A stretch of DNA of 64,000 nucleotides from Aquabacterium sp. GTDB taxonomy: Bacteria; Pseudomonadota; Gammaproteobacteria; Burkholderiales; Burkholderiaceae_C. The DNA lies in contig NZ_JACPYU010000003.1 in NCBI RefSeq assembly GCF_016195855.1, positions 62,001-126,000 on the forward strand, read 5' to 3'. Both the position numbers and the translations under genes were made by a program. Shown here one piece after another: positions 46,682 to 56,016 of the stretch (positions are counted from its first letter, which is position 1; each line of letters starts with the position of its first letter). The notes beneath the pieces were generated by a model. The model was given only the letters and a program-made list of their open reading frames with translations. It did not search any database and was not told the DNA's origin.

Positions 46682-47668
46682 TCAGCCCTGGAACGCCGGG
46701 AAATGCGGCAAGGTCTTGAGCACGTTCTCGTCATGGGCGGGCACGACTTTCAAGTCCGGGAAGCGCTGCATGAGCTGGTGCACACGCACGATGGCGGCCT
46801 GGTTGGCGGGCACGTCATGGTCCACGTGGACCAGCTGCCTCAGCGCCCAAGACCGGTCTGCCGGCCATTGCAGGCCTTCCATCGTCCAGGTCGTGTCACC
46901 GGTGAAGAAGTAGCGCTGGCCGGACGGCAGGTTGAGGAACATGCCCACCTGCCCGGCCGTGTGCCCACTCAAGGGCACCAGCACCACCGCACCATCGCCA
47001 AACAAGTCCAGGCTTTGTGCATAGCCCATATAGGGCGTGGGCGCGAACTGCAGGTCATGCCAGTGGCGCACACCTTCGAACTGGCTGGCCAGGAAGGCGG
47101 GCGCATGGCCTTGCCGTGCGTGCTCGCGCTCGGTGGTGCTCGCCCACACCTGGGCATCGGGGAAGTCTGGCAAGGCGCTGATGTGGTCCCAGTGCATGTG
47201 CGAGGGCACGATCAGCTTGATGCGGTCGGGCGTCCAGCCCGCTTGGGCCAGTTGGTCCACCGCCGGGTTAACGTGCTCGTAGCCAAAGAACTGCCGGTCC
47301 ATGAAGCCGTTGACCGCAAATTGCGCCGCCACCTGCCGGCCCAGGCCGGTGTCGAACAGCAGATTGCCTTGAGGGTGGCGCACCAGCACGGCCACATGGG
47401 CCGGATGGCGGTAGCGCAGCCACGAGCCACCGCCCACCAACAGGGCCTCGAACGCACCTTTGGATTGCGATGTCGGGATGACGGAAAAGGCCAGGCCCTG
47501 CGGGGGGTGGGCCGTTGGCCGTTCACTGGGCAGGTTAGTTGGTGAACTTGTGCCGGCACCTGGCACCGGCAGAGGCGAGTCCATGGCGCTGATGCCTGTG
47601 GCCAAGGCGCCCAGTACCACCACCGTGCCGGCGAGCCAGCGCAGGCCGCGCTGCTTCCATGTCTTCAT
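46682..47668 (-). CDS. Exported metallo-beta-lactamase-fold hydrolase (AHL-lactonase-like)
   Basis: 328 residues. The N-terminus MKTWKQRGLRWLAGTVVVLGALATGISAMDS is a signal or anchor segment. The metal motif SHMHWDH (HxHxDH) lies near residue 160, with LSGHTAGQVGMF and FFTGDTTW giving further metal ligands. LLFDTGLGRQV and VDHDVPANQAAIVR resemble N-acyl-homoserine-lactonase-type enzymes, but substrate assignment from sequence alone is uncertain. The ATG at 47668 was preferred to a longer frame without signal character. It is followed by a LysR regulator gene and preceded by a palindromic site at 47735-47753. Confidence 0.85.
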   Translation of the reverse strand: MKTWKQRGLRWLAGTVVVLGALATGISAMDSPLPVPGAGTSSPTNLPSERPTAHPPQGLAFSVIPTSQSKGAFEALLVGGGSWLRYRHPAHVAVLVRHPQGNLLFDTGLGRQVAAQFAVNGFMDRQFFGYEHVNPAVDQLAQAGWTPDRIKLIVPSHMHWDHISALPDFPDAQVWASTTEREHARQGHAPAFLASQFEGVRHWHDLQFAPTPYMGYAQSLDLFGDGAVVLVPLSGHTAGQVGMFLNLPSGQRYFFTGDTTWTMEGLQWPADRSWALRQLVHVDHDVPANQAAIVRVHQLMQRFPDLKVVPAHDENVLKTLPHFPAFQG

Positions 47669-47734
47669 GTTCTTGCTCCGATTGCTGAGGTTCAGGCGGC
47701 CAGCGTAGGCGGCGCCCAGCAATCAGGCAAATTG

Positions 47735-47753
47735 TATCTATTTCAGCCAGATA
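47735..47753. promoter_or_regulatory. Candidate LysR-type operator upstream of the MBL-LysR pair
   Basis: TATCT, 9 bases, AGATA: a perfect 5-bp inverted repeat in an AT-rich patch about 67 bases upstream of the metallo-hydrolase start, a usual position for LysR control. Symmetry is the only evidence. Confidence 0.4.
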
Positions 47754-47763
47754 AAAGAAAAAC

Positions 47764-48783
47764 TTATTTCTGACTCAGGACGTTGGTCACCAGCCGTGAG
47801 GTGATGTCCACGATCTCGATCATGCGGTCGTAGGCCATGCGGGTGGGGCCGATCACGCCCAGCGTGCCCACCACCCGGCCGTTGATCTCGTAAGGCGCCG
47901 ACACGACGGACAGCTCCTCGAAAGGCACGATCTGGCTTTCGCCGCCGATGTAGATGCGCACGCCCTCGGCCCGGCTGGAGCCGTCCAGCAGGCGCATGAG
48001 CTGGGTCTTTTGCTCGAACAGGTCAAACATGCGGCGCAGCGAGCCCAGGTCGTTGGAGAAGTCCTGCACCGTCAGCAGGTTGCGCTCGCCGGACACCACC
48101 AGTTGCTCGGTGCTTTCGGCCATGACCTCGCCCCCCGCCTGCACGGCGGCCTGCATCAGCACGGCGATTTCGCTGCGCAGCTGGTCCACCTCGTTCTTGA
48201 GGCGCTCGCGCATTTCCTCGATGCTCAGGCCCGAGTAGTGGGCATTGAGGATGTTGCTGGCCTCTACCAGCTGGGACTGGGCGTAGTCCTGGGCGGTGAA
48301 GATGACGCGGTTCTGCACATCGCCATCGGGGGACACCAGGATTACCAGCACGCGCTTGTCACCCAGGCGCAGGAACTCGATGTGCTGGAAGGCCGAAGCC
48401 TTGCGCGGTGAGGTGACCACGCCCACGAACTGCGACAAGCTGGACAACATCTGCGCCGCGCTGGCGATCACGCGCTGGGGCTGGTCGGGCTGGAGCTGGT
48501 CGCGCGCCTCGGCACCCAGGGTGTCCAGGGTCAAGGGGCGCGAGGTGAGCATGGTGTCCACGAACAGGCGGTAGCCCTTGGGCGTCGGCACGCGGCCGGC
48601 CGAGGTGTGCGGGCTGACGATCAGGCCCAGCTCTTCCAGGTCGGCCATCACATTTCGGATGGTGGCAGCGGACAGGTCCAGGCCCGACGCCCGCGAGAGC
48701 GTGCGAGAACCGACGGGTTGCCCGTCAGCGATGTAACGCTCAACCAGCGCTTTCAACAGAATCTTGGCTCGATCATCCAGCAT
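47764..48783 (-). CDS. hrcA: Heat-inducible transcription repressor HrcA
   Basis: 339 residues. Repressor of class I heat-shock genes through CIRCE sites. The N-terminal HTH reads [50 protein letters not shown], followed by [23 protein letters not shown], both diagnostic. The C-terminus has [28 protein letters not shown]. It is divergent from nadK with about 93 bases between. I see no CIRCE element in that gap; its targets (groE, dnaK) are outside the window. Confidence 0.97.
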   Translation of the reverse strand: MLDDRAKILLKALVERYIADGQPVGSRTLSRASGLDLSAATIRNVMADLEELGLIVSPHTSAGRVPTPKGYRLFVDTMLTSRPLTLDTLGAEARDQLQPDQPQRVIASAAQMLSSLSQFVGVVTSPRKASAFQHIEFLRLGDKRVLVILVSPDGDVQNRVIFTAQDYAQSQLVEASNILNAHYSGLSIEEMRERLKNEVDQLRSEIAVLMQAAVQAGGEVMAESTEQLVVSGERNLLTVQDFSNDLGSLRRMFDLFEQKTQLMRLLDGSSRAEGVRIYIGGESQIVPFEELSVVSAPYEINGRVVGTLGVIGPTRMAYDRMIEIVDITSRLVTNVLSQK

Positions 48784-48876
48784 GTGTTTTGCATTTTAGT
48801 TTCAGCTTGGAAACACGCCAGCCCCACTCTAGGGGCCCGTCCTTTTTTGACACCCTCGTGTGGTGTAATTCCTCGC

Positions 48877-49779
48877 ATGTCGAGTCTGTCTACTTGTCGT
48901 TTCCGCCACGCTGCCCTCATCGGCAAATACCAGGCCCGGGGCATCCGTCCGGTGCTGGAGGACGTGGCCCATATCCTGGCACGTGCCGGGCTCGATGTGT
49001 CGCTGGAGCGCGAGACCGCCCAGAACACCGGCATGACGGAATACCCCTCCCTGACGACCAGGGAAATTGGCAAGCAATGTGACCTGGCCGTGGTGCTGGG
49101 CGGCGACGGCACCATGCTGGCCATCGCCCGCGAGCTGGCGCCATTCAACATCCCGCTGATCGGCATCAACCAGGGTCGCCTGGGTTTCATCACCGACATC
49201 CAGCTCAAGGACATCGCCACCGCCCTGCCCTCGATCCTGGCCGGCCAGTACGAAGAAGAGCAGCGCGCCATGCTCGAAGGCGCGGTGCTGCGCCCCATGC
49301 GCGGCGCCGGCTTCGAGAACATTTACGACGGCTACGCCATCAACGAGGTGGTGGTGAGCCGCGGCGCCACGGCCAGCATGGTGGAGTTGCGCGCCGAGAT
49401 CGACGGCCAGTTCGTGGCCAACTACCGCGCGGACGGCCTGATCGTGGCCTCGCCCACGGGCTCCACGGCTTATGCCTTGTCAGCCGGCGGCCCCATCATG
49501 CACCCCGGCCTGGGTGGCTGGGTGATCGTGCCGATTGCCTCGCACACCATGTCCAACCGGCCCCTGGTCGTGTCGGACGACGTCACCATCACCATCGAGA
49601 TCGTGGCCGGCCGCGACGCCAGCATGAACTTCGACATGCAAAGCCTGGCCAGCCTGCTGCACGGCGACCGCGTCACCGTTCGACGCTCGCCGCACAAGGT
49701 GCGCTTCCTGCACCCCAAGGGCTGGAACTACTACGCGACCCTGCGCCGCAAGCTGCGCTGGAACGAAGGAGTCAGTTGA
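48877..49779 (+). CDS. nadK: NAD kinase
   Basis: Phosphorylates NAD+ to NADP+. 300 residues. Key motifs: [18 protein letters not shown] (GGDG), [37 protein letters not shown] and [24 protein letters not shown] (the conserved TGSTAY catalytic segment). The ATG at 48877 begins the family N-terminus ([12 protein letters not shown]); the longer upstream frame is antisense to hrcA. recN starts 2 bases after its stop. Confidence 0.97.
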   Translation: MSSLSTCRFRHAALIGKYQARGIRPVLEDVAHILARAGLDVSLERETAQNTGMTEYPSLTTREIGKQCDLAVVLGGDGTMLAIARELAPFNIPLIGINQGRLGFITDIQLKDIATALPSILAGQYEEEQRAMLEGAVLRPMRGAGFENIYDGYAINEVVVSRGATASMVELRAEIDGQFVANYRADGLIVASPTGSTAYALSAGGPIMHPGLGGWVIVPIASHTMSNRPLVVSDDVTITIEIVAGRDASMNFDMQSLASLLHGDRVTVRRSPHKVRFLHPKGWNYYATLRRKLRWNEGVS

Positions 49780-49780
49780 G

Positions 49781-51538
49781 ATGTTGCGCCGCCTGACACT
49801 GCGCGATTTCGTCATCGTCACCAGCCTGGAGGTGGACCTCAGCGGGGGCTTCACGGCCCTGACCGGCGAAACCGGCGCGGGCAAATCCATCCTGATCGAC
49901 GCGCTGCAACTGGCGCTGGGCAGCCGGGGTGACGCCGGTGTGGTGCGCGAAGGCGCGGCCCGTGCCGACATCACCGCCGAGTTCGACCCCTCGCCCGAGC
50001 TGGCCGCCCGTCTGGCCCCCTGGCTGGAAGAAGCCGGCTTTGACAACCTCGAAGCAGGCGCGCACCTGCTGCTGCGCCGCGTGGTCGACGCGCAAGGCAA
50101 GAGCCGCGCGTGGATCAATGGCAGCACAGCCACCGTGTCGCAGCTGCGCGAGCTGGGCGAACACCTCGTTGACATCCACGGCCAGCATGCCTGGCAAAGC
50201 CTGACCCGTGCCGACTCGGTGCGCGCCCTGGTGGATGCGCAAGCCGGCGTGGACACGCCCGCGCTGCAACAAGCCTGGGCCGCCCGCCGAGAGGCCCAGC
50301 GCCGCCTGGACGAAGCCCGCAGCAAGCAGGCTGACCTGGACCGTGAGCGTGAACGTCTGCAATGGCAGATCACCGAGCTGGACAAACTGGCGCCCCAAGC
50401 AGACGAGTGGGACACCCTCAACGCCGAGCACCAGCGCCTGAGCCATGGCCAGGCCATCCTGGATGCAGCCCGCATGGCGCTGGATGCCGTCTCGGAAGCC
50501 GACAGCAATGCCGAGTCGCTCACCTCGCGCGCCATTGACGCGCTGGAAGAAGTGGCCGGCGTGGAGCCCCATCTGGCCAGCGCCCTGGAAGTGCTGCGCG
50601 AGGCGCAAGCTCAGCTGCAGGATGCCGCACACAGCCTCAACAGCGCCCTGCACCACACCGAGCTGGACCCCGATCGCCTGGCCGAGCTGGACAAGCGCAT
50701 GTCGGCCTGGATGAGCCTGTCGCGCCGCTACCGCCGCCCTGCCCCCGAGCTGCCCGCGCTGCTGCAAAGCTGGCGTGACGAGCTGGCCGAGCTGGACGCC
50801 GCCGCCGATCTGGACTCGCTGGAGCGCGAAGCCCAACGCGCCCACAAGGCCTGGCTGGATGTGGCCAAGACGGTATCGAAGCAACGCGCGCAGGTCGCAC
50901 CCGCCATGGCCCAGGCCGTGACCGAGGCCATGCAGGACCTGGGCATGGCCGGTGGCCGCTTCGAAGTGGCGCTGGTCAAGCAGGATGAGCCGCAAGCCTA
51001 CGGCCTGGAGAACATCGAGTTCCTGGTGGCCGGCCACGCGGGCAGCACGCCGCGCCCCTTGGGCAAGGTGGCCTCGGGTGGCGAGCTCTCTCGCCTGGCC
51101 CTGGCCATCGCCGTGACCACCTCGCAACGTGCGGATGAAACCGCGCAGGTCGGCACCTTGATCTTCGACGAAATCGACTCCGGCGTGGGTGGCGCCGTGG
51201 CCGACACCGTGGGCCTGCTGATGCAGCGCCTGGGCCGCGAGCGCCAGGTGATGGCCGTGACCCACCTGGCCCAGGTGGCCGCGTGCGCGCACCAGCATCT
51301 GGTCGTCTCCAAAGCCTTGAGCAATGGCCAGACGGCCAGCGACATCCGTGAAGTGCAAGGCGACGAGCGCGTACGTGAAGTCGCCCGCATGCTGGGTGGC
51401 GCCATCACCGATACCAGCCGCGCCCATGCGCAGGTCATGCTGGACACGGCCAAGGGCCATGAAGCGCAGGCGCAAGCCGCTGCTTCAAACCTGAGCAAAG
51501 CCAGCAAGGGCCCCAAACTTCGCAAGGAAGCCGCATGA
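49781..51538 (+). CDS. recN: DNA repair protein RecN
   Basis: SMC-like ATPase that acts at double-strand breaks. 585 residues. Walker [20 protein letters not shown] lies at the N-terminus. Long coiled arms (residues ~150-370, e.g. [33 protein letters not shown]) flank the hinge. The C-terminal ATPase lobe has [18 protein letters not shown] (signature) and [20 protein letters not shown] (Walker B), then [12 protein letters not shown]. It begins right after nadK and is likely in one transcript with rapZ downstream. Confidence 0.97.
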   Translation: MLRRLTLRDFVIVTSLEVDLSGGFTALTGETGAGKSILIDALQLALGSRGDAGVVREGAARADITAEFDPSPELAARLAPWLEEAGFDNLEAGAHLLLRRVVDAQGKSRAWINGSTATVSQLRELGEHLVDIHGQHAWQSLTRADSVRALVDAQAGVDTPALQQAWAARREAQRRLDEARSKQADLDRERERLQWQITELDKLAPQADEWDTLNAEHQRLSHGQAILDAARMALDAVSEADSNAESLTSRAIDALEEVAGVEPHLASALEVLREAQAQLQDAAHSLNSALHHTELDPDRLAELDKRMSAWMSLSRRYRRPAPELPALLQSWRDELAELDAAADLDSLEREAQRAHKAWLDVAKTVSKQRAQVAPAMAQAVTEAMQDLGMAGGRFEVALVKQDEPQAYGLENIEFLVAGHAGSTPRPLGKVASGGELSRLALAIAVTTSQRADETAQVGTLIFDEIDSGVGGAVADTVGLLMQRLGRERQVMAVTHLAQVAACAHQHLVVSKALSNGQTASDIREVQGDERVREVARMLGGAITDTSRAHAQVMLDTAKGHEAQAQAAASNLSKASKGPKLRKEAA

Positions 51539-51596
51539 GCGCCGCACGGCCGCCCGAAAGCGCTTGCACCGCAGTGCACAGCATGGAGATTGTCAA

Positions 51597-52541
51597 ATGA
51601 GCCCCTTGGACATCGTCTTGCTGACGGGCATCTCGGGCTCGGGCAAATCCGTGGCGCTCAATGCGCTGGAGGACGCCGGCTACTTCTGTGTGGACAACCT
51701 GCCGCCCGAGTTGCTGCGCGGCATGATCGACCTCGAAAACAAGCGCCCGCCTGAACTCAAGCGCCGCGTGGCCGTGTCAGTGGACGTGCGCAGCGCGCAT
51801 TCGCTGCCCAACCTCACGCCCATGCTGAGTGATCTGCGCAAGGAAGGCCATTCGGTGCGCGCGGTGTTCCTGGATGCAAGCACGGACGCCCTGGTGAGGC
51901 GATTCTCGGAAACGCGCCGCCCGCATCCCTTGTCGCAGGTGGCCAAGGCGCCCAAGCCCGAGCACGATGACAAGGCCGAGCCACGGCGCCGCTTGTCAGA
52001 CAAGGTCAGCGAGGGCGACTCCACCGAGCAGGCCTTGATCGACGCCATCAACCTGGAGCGCGAGCTGCTCAGCCCGCTGCGCGACTTCTCGACGGTGATC
52101 GACACCTCGCTGCTGCGCCCGGCGCAATTGCGCACCTGGATCCGCAACATCGTGCAGGCTGCGCCCTCTCGCCTGACCCTGGTGTTCGAGTCCTTCGCGT
52201 ACAAGCATGGCGTGCCCATGGACGCCGACTTCGTGTTCGACGTGCGCATGCTGCCCAACCCCTTCTACCTGAAGGAGCTCAAGCCGCTGACCGGGCGCGA
52301 TCAACCTGTGATCGACTACCTGGCCGCGCAACCCGAATCAGCCGAGCTGATCACGCAGATCGAGGCCTTCCTGCTGCGCTGGCTGCCAGCGCTGGAAGGC
52401 GATCAACGCAGCTACGTGACGGTGGCCTTGGGCTGCACCGGCGGCCAGCACCGCTCGGTGTACTGCGTCGAGCAACTGGTGCAGCGCTTCGCACCACGTG
52501 GCGTGGTGCTGGCGCGGCATCGCGAGCAGGATGCGAAGTAA
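51597..52541 (+). CDS. rapZ: RNase adapter protein RapZ
   Basis: 314 residues. RapZ binds GlmZ sRNA and presents it to RNase E, linking amino-sugar supply to GlmS; in this group it is also annotated as a nucleotide-binding protein. Walker [43 protein letters not shown] and [23 protein letters not shown] are typical. The C-terminal domain has [30 protein letters not shown] and [21 protein letters not shown] variable, charged insert (about residues 123-140) interrupts the middle. The ATG at 51597 follows GGAGAT. Confidence 0.96.
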   Translation: MSPLDIVLLTGISGSGKSVALNALEDAGYFCVDNLPPELLRGMIDLENKRPPELKRRVAVSVDVRSAHSLPNLTPMLSDLRKEGHSVRAVFLDASTDALVRRFSETRRPHPLSQVAKAPKPEHDDKAEPRRRLSDKVSEGDSTEQALIDAINLERELLSPLRDFSTVIDTSLLRPAQLRTWIRNIVQAAPSRLTLVFESFAYKHGVPMDADFVFDVRMLPNPFYLKELKPLTGRDQPVIDYLAAQPESAELITQIEAFLLRWLPALEGDQRSYVTVALGCTGGQHRSVYCVEQLVQRFAPRGVVLARHREQDAK

Positions 52542-52596
52542 GTAAGCGTTCTTGCTGCTATCCGAGCGTTTTCGCGGTGGAGCGCGAGGTAGGGAC

Positions 52597-52815
52597 TGAG
52601 CCGGCATTTGGCCTGGCTTCATGTTGACAGTCCTGCCCCTGGCAGGACTACCCTCCGATGCTCGGGGCAAGGTGGGGCCGTGGAACTCGTTTCGCGGCCC
52701 TTGGCCGCTGCACTCAAACAACCACGGCCAGCAAGTTGACGAAGCACGCTGCGCGTGCCAACCTTGCCCCTGTGCTTCTCGGCGTCACCAAGGCGCCCGG
52801 CCAAATGCCGGCTCA
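52597..52815 (+). repeat. Structured repeat, copy 1, with 17-bp perfect terminal inverted repeats
   Basis: A 219-base element bounded by the perfect inverted repeat TGAGCCGGCATTTGGCC (52597-52613) and its complement (52799-52815). Inside are three short-loop hairpins: AGTCCTGCC/GGCAGGACT (52629-52649), GCGGCC/GGCCGC (52694-52708) and GCACGC/GCGTGC (52744-52758). A diverged copy lies about 250 bases downstream in the opposite orientation. No conserved protein is encoded. It resembles a MITE or REP-type mobile repeat. Confidence 0.8.
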
Positions 52816-53069
52816 GCCCTTGTCTACCTCGCTGGTGGCGTGCACAGGTTGTTGTCCTGGCGAGGGCCAGAGTCAAGCTTCGGTGCAACAAGCAAGTCAA
52901 TACTGTTGCTGGTGCTGTTGCTGTTGGCGTTAGCGCTGGCGCCGACGCTGGCGTCACGATTACTTTCGAGGCGACCTTGCATGGCATTGCGAATGCCTTG
53001 CCATGGCTACGCCAAACGTACCCCACGCTGCACCAGCGGCCGTGGCGCTACTCAAGCGGGGCGACAAAA
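52816..53069. other. Spacer between the two inverted structured repeats, no gene recognised
   Basis: About 250 bases with runs such as GTTGCTGGTGCTGTTGCTGTTGG and no coding pattern I can support. With the flanking repeats it forms an ~850-base non-coding gap between rapZ and the SDR gene. It could be remains of further repeat copies. Confidence 0.5.
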
Positions 53070-53290
53070 GGCTGAGGTGGCGTGCGGTGGGGCGCCTTGG
53101 TGACGCCGAGGCGCGCAGTGGCGAGGTGGGCACGCGCAGCGTGCTTCGTCATCTGACTGGCCCGACTTGTTCGAGTGAAGCGGCGCAGCCGCGCAACGAG
53201 TTGAAGGGCCCCACCTCGTCACGAGCACCGAGGGCAGTCCTGCCCTTGGCAGGACCGTCAACATGAAGCCTCGACGCATGCCGCCTCAGC
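53070..53290 (-). repeat. Structured repeat, copy 2, inverted and diverged
   Basis: Reverse complement of copy 1 with many substitutions; long shared blocks include GGCTTCATGTTGAC at one end, GACGAAGCACGCTGCGCGTGCC in the middle and GGCGTCACCAAGGCGCC near the other. The three hairpins persist: GCACGC/GCGTGC (53130-53144, unchanged), GCGGC/GCCGC (53180-53192, different bases and length from copy 1 but still paired) and GTCCTGCC/GGCAGGAC (53237-53255). Terminal repeats are degraded (ATGCCGCCTCAG at the right end). It is probably an older copy of the same family. Confidence 0.75.
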
Positions 53291-53390
53291 CGCGCCCCGT
53301 GCTGCAGCGCCAAAGCGCCTCCTACCGGGCACACATCAAAGCCACGCGAACATCAAGCACCAGCAAACGCCGATGCCGACGCGAGAACAA

Positions 53391-54320
53391 TCAGTCTTCC
53401 TTGGCCATGGCATCCCGCAAGGCCTGACGCAACTGCTGACCAATCTCCGGCTTGCCGGCAAACGGGTCTGTCGGGTTGCGGCCTTGCACCACGTCTTCCA
53501 GACGCGTCTGCGCCATGCCCAGCGCCTGCGGGTGGGTGTAGATGTAGAACTGGCCCGACTCGATCGCCTTGTAGACCAGCTCGGCCGTGTCCGTGGCCGT
53601 GACCTTGCCCGAGGTGACCGCCTTGGTGCTCATGGCCTGCGCGATCATCTGGCTGGGTGTGGGCTTGCCTTCGCTGCGCAGCTCGGCCGGGCGGTTGCGG
53701 TGCGACTGGTGGATGCCGGTGGGCACGAAGTACGGGCACAGCACGGAGGCATGCACCTGCTCGGTCACCAGGGCCAGATCCTGGTACAGCGTCTCGGACA
53801 GGCTCACCACCGCGTGCTTGCTGACGTTGTAGGCGCCCATGTTCGGCGAGTTCAACAGGCCCGCCATCGAGGCCACGTTGACCATGTGCCCCTGGTAGCT
53901 TGGGTCCTTGCGCGCAGCGGCCAGCATCAGCGGCGTGAAAACGCGCATGCCATGGACCACGCCAAACAGGTTAACACCCAGCACCCATTCCCAGTCACGC
54001 TGGGTGTGCTCCCAGATCAGGCCACCATGGGCCACACCGGCGTTGTTGATGACGATGTGCGGAACGCCAAAACGCTCCATGCACATGTCGGCCAGCGCCT
54101 GGATATCCTCTGCACGAGAGACGTCACCGCGCAGTGCCGCGACCTTCGCGCCCGTGGCGCTGAGCTCGGCCACGGCCGCATCCAGCGCATCTTGCTGCAC
54201 ATCGGTCAGCACGAGGTTGAGGCCACGCTTGGCGCCCAGGCGGGCCAGCTCCAGGCCAAAGCCGCTGCCGGCGCCAGTGATCACGGCCGTCTGGCCTGCT
54301 TGCAATTTCAAGTTCGACAT
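53391..54320 (-). CDS. SDR family NAD(P)-dependent oxidoreductase
   Basis: 309 residues. Classical short-chain dehydrogenase: nucleotide-binding ITGAGSGFGLELARLGAKRG at residues ~14-33, NNAGVAHGG, and the catalytic Tyr-Lys in YNVSKHAVVSLSETL with Ser in VNVASMAGL. The C-terminus contains TAELVYKAIESGQFYIYTHPQ, typical of SDRs that act on lipid-derived or alcohol substrates. It is the last gene of a minus-strand acyl-CoA degradation cluster, 46 bases after a CurA-like reductase gene. Exact substrate unknown. Confidence 0.9.
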   Translation of the reverse strand: MSNLKLQAGQTAVITGAGSGFGLELARLGAKRGLNLVLTDVQQDALDAAVAELSATGAKVAALRGDVSRAEDIQALADMCMERFGVPHIVINNAGVAHGGLIWEHTQRDWEWVLGVNLFGVVHGMRVFTPLMLAAARKDPSYQGHMVNVASMAGLLNSPNMGAYNVSKHAVVSLSETLYQDLALVTEQVHASVLCPYFVPTGIHQSHRNRPAELRSEGKPTPSQMIAQAMSTKAVTSGKVTATDTAELVYKAIESGQFYIYTHPQALGMAQTRLEDVVQGRNPTDPFAGKPEIGQQLRQALRDAMAKED

Positions 54321-54366
54321 CTTCTTGTCCTGCTTCAGGTGGATTGATCCGAGGGGGAGGGAAAGC

Positions 54367-55395
54367 TCAGATCAGTTTGACGAGCTGCTTGCCAAAGTTC
54401 TTGCCCTTGAGCAAGCCCAGGAAAGCTTCGGGTGCACTGGCAATGCCTTGTGCAACAGATTCACGGAATTTCATCTTGCCGGTGGCCACCATGGTGCCCA
54501 GCTCCATCGTGGCCTCGGGCCAGACTTCAGGGTGCTCGCTCACGATGAAGCCTTCGATCTTCAGGCGGTTGACCAGGATCAGCGCGGGGTTCTGCATGGG
54601 CAGCGGCTGGCCGTCATAGCCGGCGATCAGCCCGCACATGGCGATGCGGCCAAACGCGTTCATGCGCAGCAGCACGGCGTCCAGAATCATGCCGCCCACG
54701 TTCTCGAAATAGCCGTCGATGCCATTGGGCGTGGCTTCCTTCAGGGCCTTGTAGAAGGCCTTGGGGTCGTTGTGCACCTTGTAGTCAATGCAGGCATCAA
54801 AGCCCAGCTCCTCGGTGACATAGCGGCACTTGTCGGCGCCACCGGCCACGCCCACCACGCGGCAACCACGGGCCTTGGCCAGCTGCCCCACCACGCTGCC
54901 CACGGCACCGCTGGCTGCGCTCACGACCACGGTTTCACCGGCCTTGGGCGCGATGATCTTGATCAGGCCATACCAGGCCGTGACGCCAGGCATGCCCACC
55001 GAGCCCAGGTAGGCCGACAGCGGGATGTGCGTCGTGTCCACCTTGTGCAGCATGGCGCCCTTCACGCTGGCGTCCACCACCGAGTACTCCTGCCAGCCGC
55101 CCATGCCCAGCACCTTGTCACCCGGCGCGAACTTGGCGTGCTTGCTGGCCACCACCTCGCCCACCGTGCCACCGATCATCACGGTGTTCAAGGGCTGGGG
55201 CTCGGCGTAGCTCTTGCTGTCGTTCATGCGGCCGCGCATGTACGGGTCCAGCGACATGAAGTGGTGGCGCACCAGCACCTGGCCATCAGTCAGTTGGTCC
55301 AACGTCGGCACAGGGGCCTCGACCAGCTTGAAGTTGTCGACAGTGGCTTCGCCTTGCGGGCGCGAGGCCAGCAGGATCTGATGGTTGATGGTCAT
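54367..55395 (-). CDS. NADP-dependent medium-chain oxidoreductase (CurA/PTGR-like)
   Basis: 342 residues, zinc-free MDR family. N-terminal GroES-like part: VRHHFMSLDPYMRGRMND, then GGTVGEVVASKHAKFAPGDKVLGMGGWQEY. Rossmann part: GETVVVSAASGAVGSVVGQLAKARGCRVVGVAGG, and YFENVGGMILDAVLLRMNAFGRIAMCGLIAGYD. These match curcumin reductase/leukotriene-B4-dehydrogenase-like enzymes that reduce alpha,beta-unsaturated carbonyls. It lies within the acyl-CoA cluster between a PaaI thioesterase and an SDR. Confidence 0.92.
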   Translation of the reverse strand: MTINHQILLASRPQGEATVDNFKLVEAPVPTLDQLTDGQVLVRHHFMSLDPYMRGRMNDSKSYAEPQPLNTVMIGGTVGEVVASKHAKFAPGDKVLGMGGWQEYSVVDASVKGAMLHKVDTTHIPLSAYLGSVGMPGVTAWYGLIKIIAPKAGETVVVSAASGAVGSVVGQLAKARGCRVVGVAGGADKCRYVTEELGFDACIDYKVHNDPKAFYKALKEATPNGIDGYFENVGGMILDAVLLRMNAFGRIAMCGLIAGYDGQPLPMQNPALILVNRLKIEGFIVSEHPEVWPEATMELGTMVATGKMKFRESVAQGIASAPEAFLGLLKGKNFGKQLVKLI

Positions 55396-55497
55396 GGGGC
55401 TTCTCCTTCAGCGTGAAAGCTGGTTGGGGGACAGGCGCGGTCGGCGCGTGCGATCAGGAATGGGCGTGGTCACTCAGACTGAGGTTCACATGGGCAC

Positions 55498-55962
55498 TCA
55501 ATCCGAGCCCGGCCCGTGGAGCAAGGGTTTGGCGGCCGGCCGCACGTCGCGGTCGGACACCGGCAAGGCGCGCAAGAACTTGAAGGTGGCCGTGGCGTGC
55601 GCGCACACGCGGCCCTTGGCATCCAGCACCTTGCCTTCGGTGAAGGCCATGGACGCGGTTGAATGCAGCACGCTGCCCAGCGCCTTGATCTGGCCGACGC
55701 CGGGGCGCATGAAGGTGGTTTTCATCTCGATGGTGACCAGGCCCGGGCCGCCGTCGGGCTGGTCCAGATTCAGGCTGCGCGCGGCATGCGCCATGGCCAC
55801 GTCCAGCAAGGTCATCAACAGGCCGCCGTGCGCCACACCAAAGGAGTTGGTATGCGGGTCCTGCACGTCCAGCGTGATCTCGGCCTCGCCGTTCTCGTAG
55901 CGCTGCAGCGCGCAGCCGATCTGCTCGATGAAGGGGATGCGAACCGAAAAGGGAATGGCCAT
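55498..55962 (-). CDS. PaaI family hotdog-fold thioesterase
   Basis: 154 residues. The hotdog core is FGVAHGGLLMTLLDVAMAHAARSL, the PaaI/YdiI-type active-site helix (His-Gly-Gly with downstream Asp), followed by TIEMKTTFMRPGVGQIKALGSVLHSTASMAFTEGKVLDAKGRVCAHATATFKFL. It likely hydrolyses an acyl-CoA, perhaps releasing CoA from dead-end intermediates of the neighbouring degradation genes. It sits between the SDR at 56017 and the CurA-like gene. Confidence 0.9.
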   Translation of the reverse strand: MAIPFSVRIPFIEQIGCALQRYENGEAEITLDVQDPHTNSFGVAHGGLLMTLLDVAMAHAARSLNLDQPDGGPGLVTIEMKTTFMRPGVGQIKALGSVLHSTASMAFTEGKVLDAKGRVCAHATATFKFLRALPVSDRDVRPAAKPLLHGPGSD

Positions 55963-56016
55963 GTCAGTCCTTGCTGAAAGCGCGTGGGGGGCTCAGGCGC
56001 ATCGTCAACCCTGTCC

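Noticed and set aside
52621..53103. Open frame of 160 codons across repeat copy 1, and a 75-codon frame in copy 2 with similar residues
   Set aside because: The protein similarity follows from the shared DNA repeat; the frames have no signal, domain or ribosome site and cross hairpins.
52542..53390. CRISPR array or IS element in the long intergenic gap
   Set aside because: There are only two inverted copies, no regular direct repeats with spacers, and no transposase frame.
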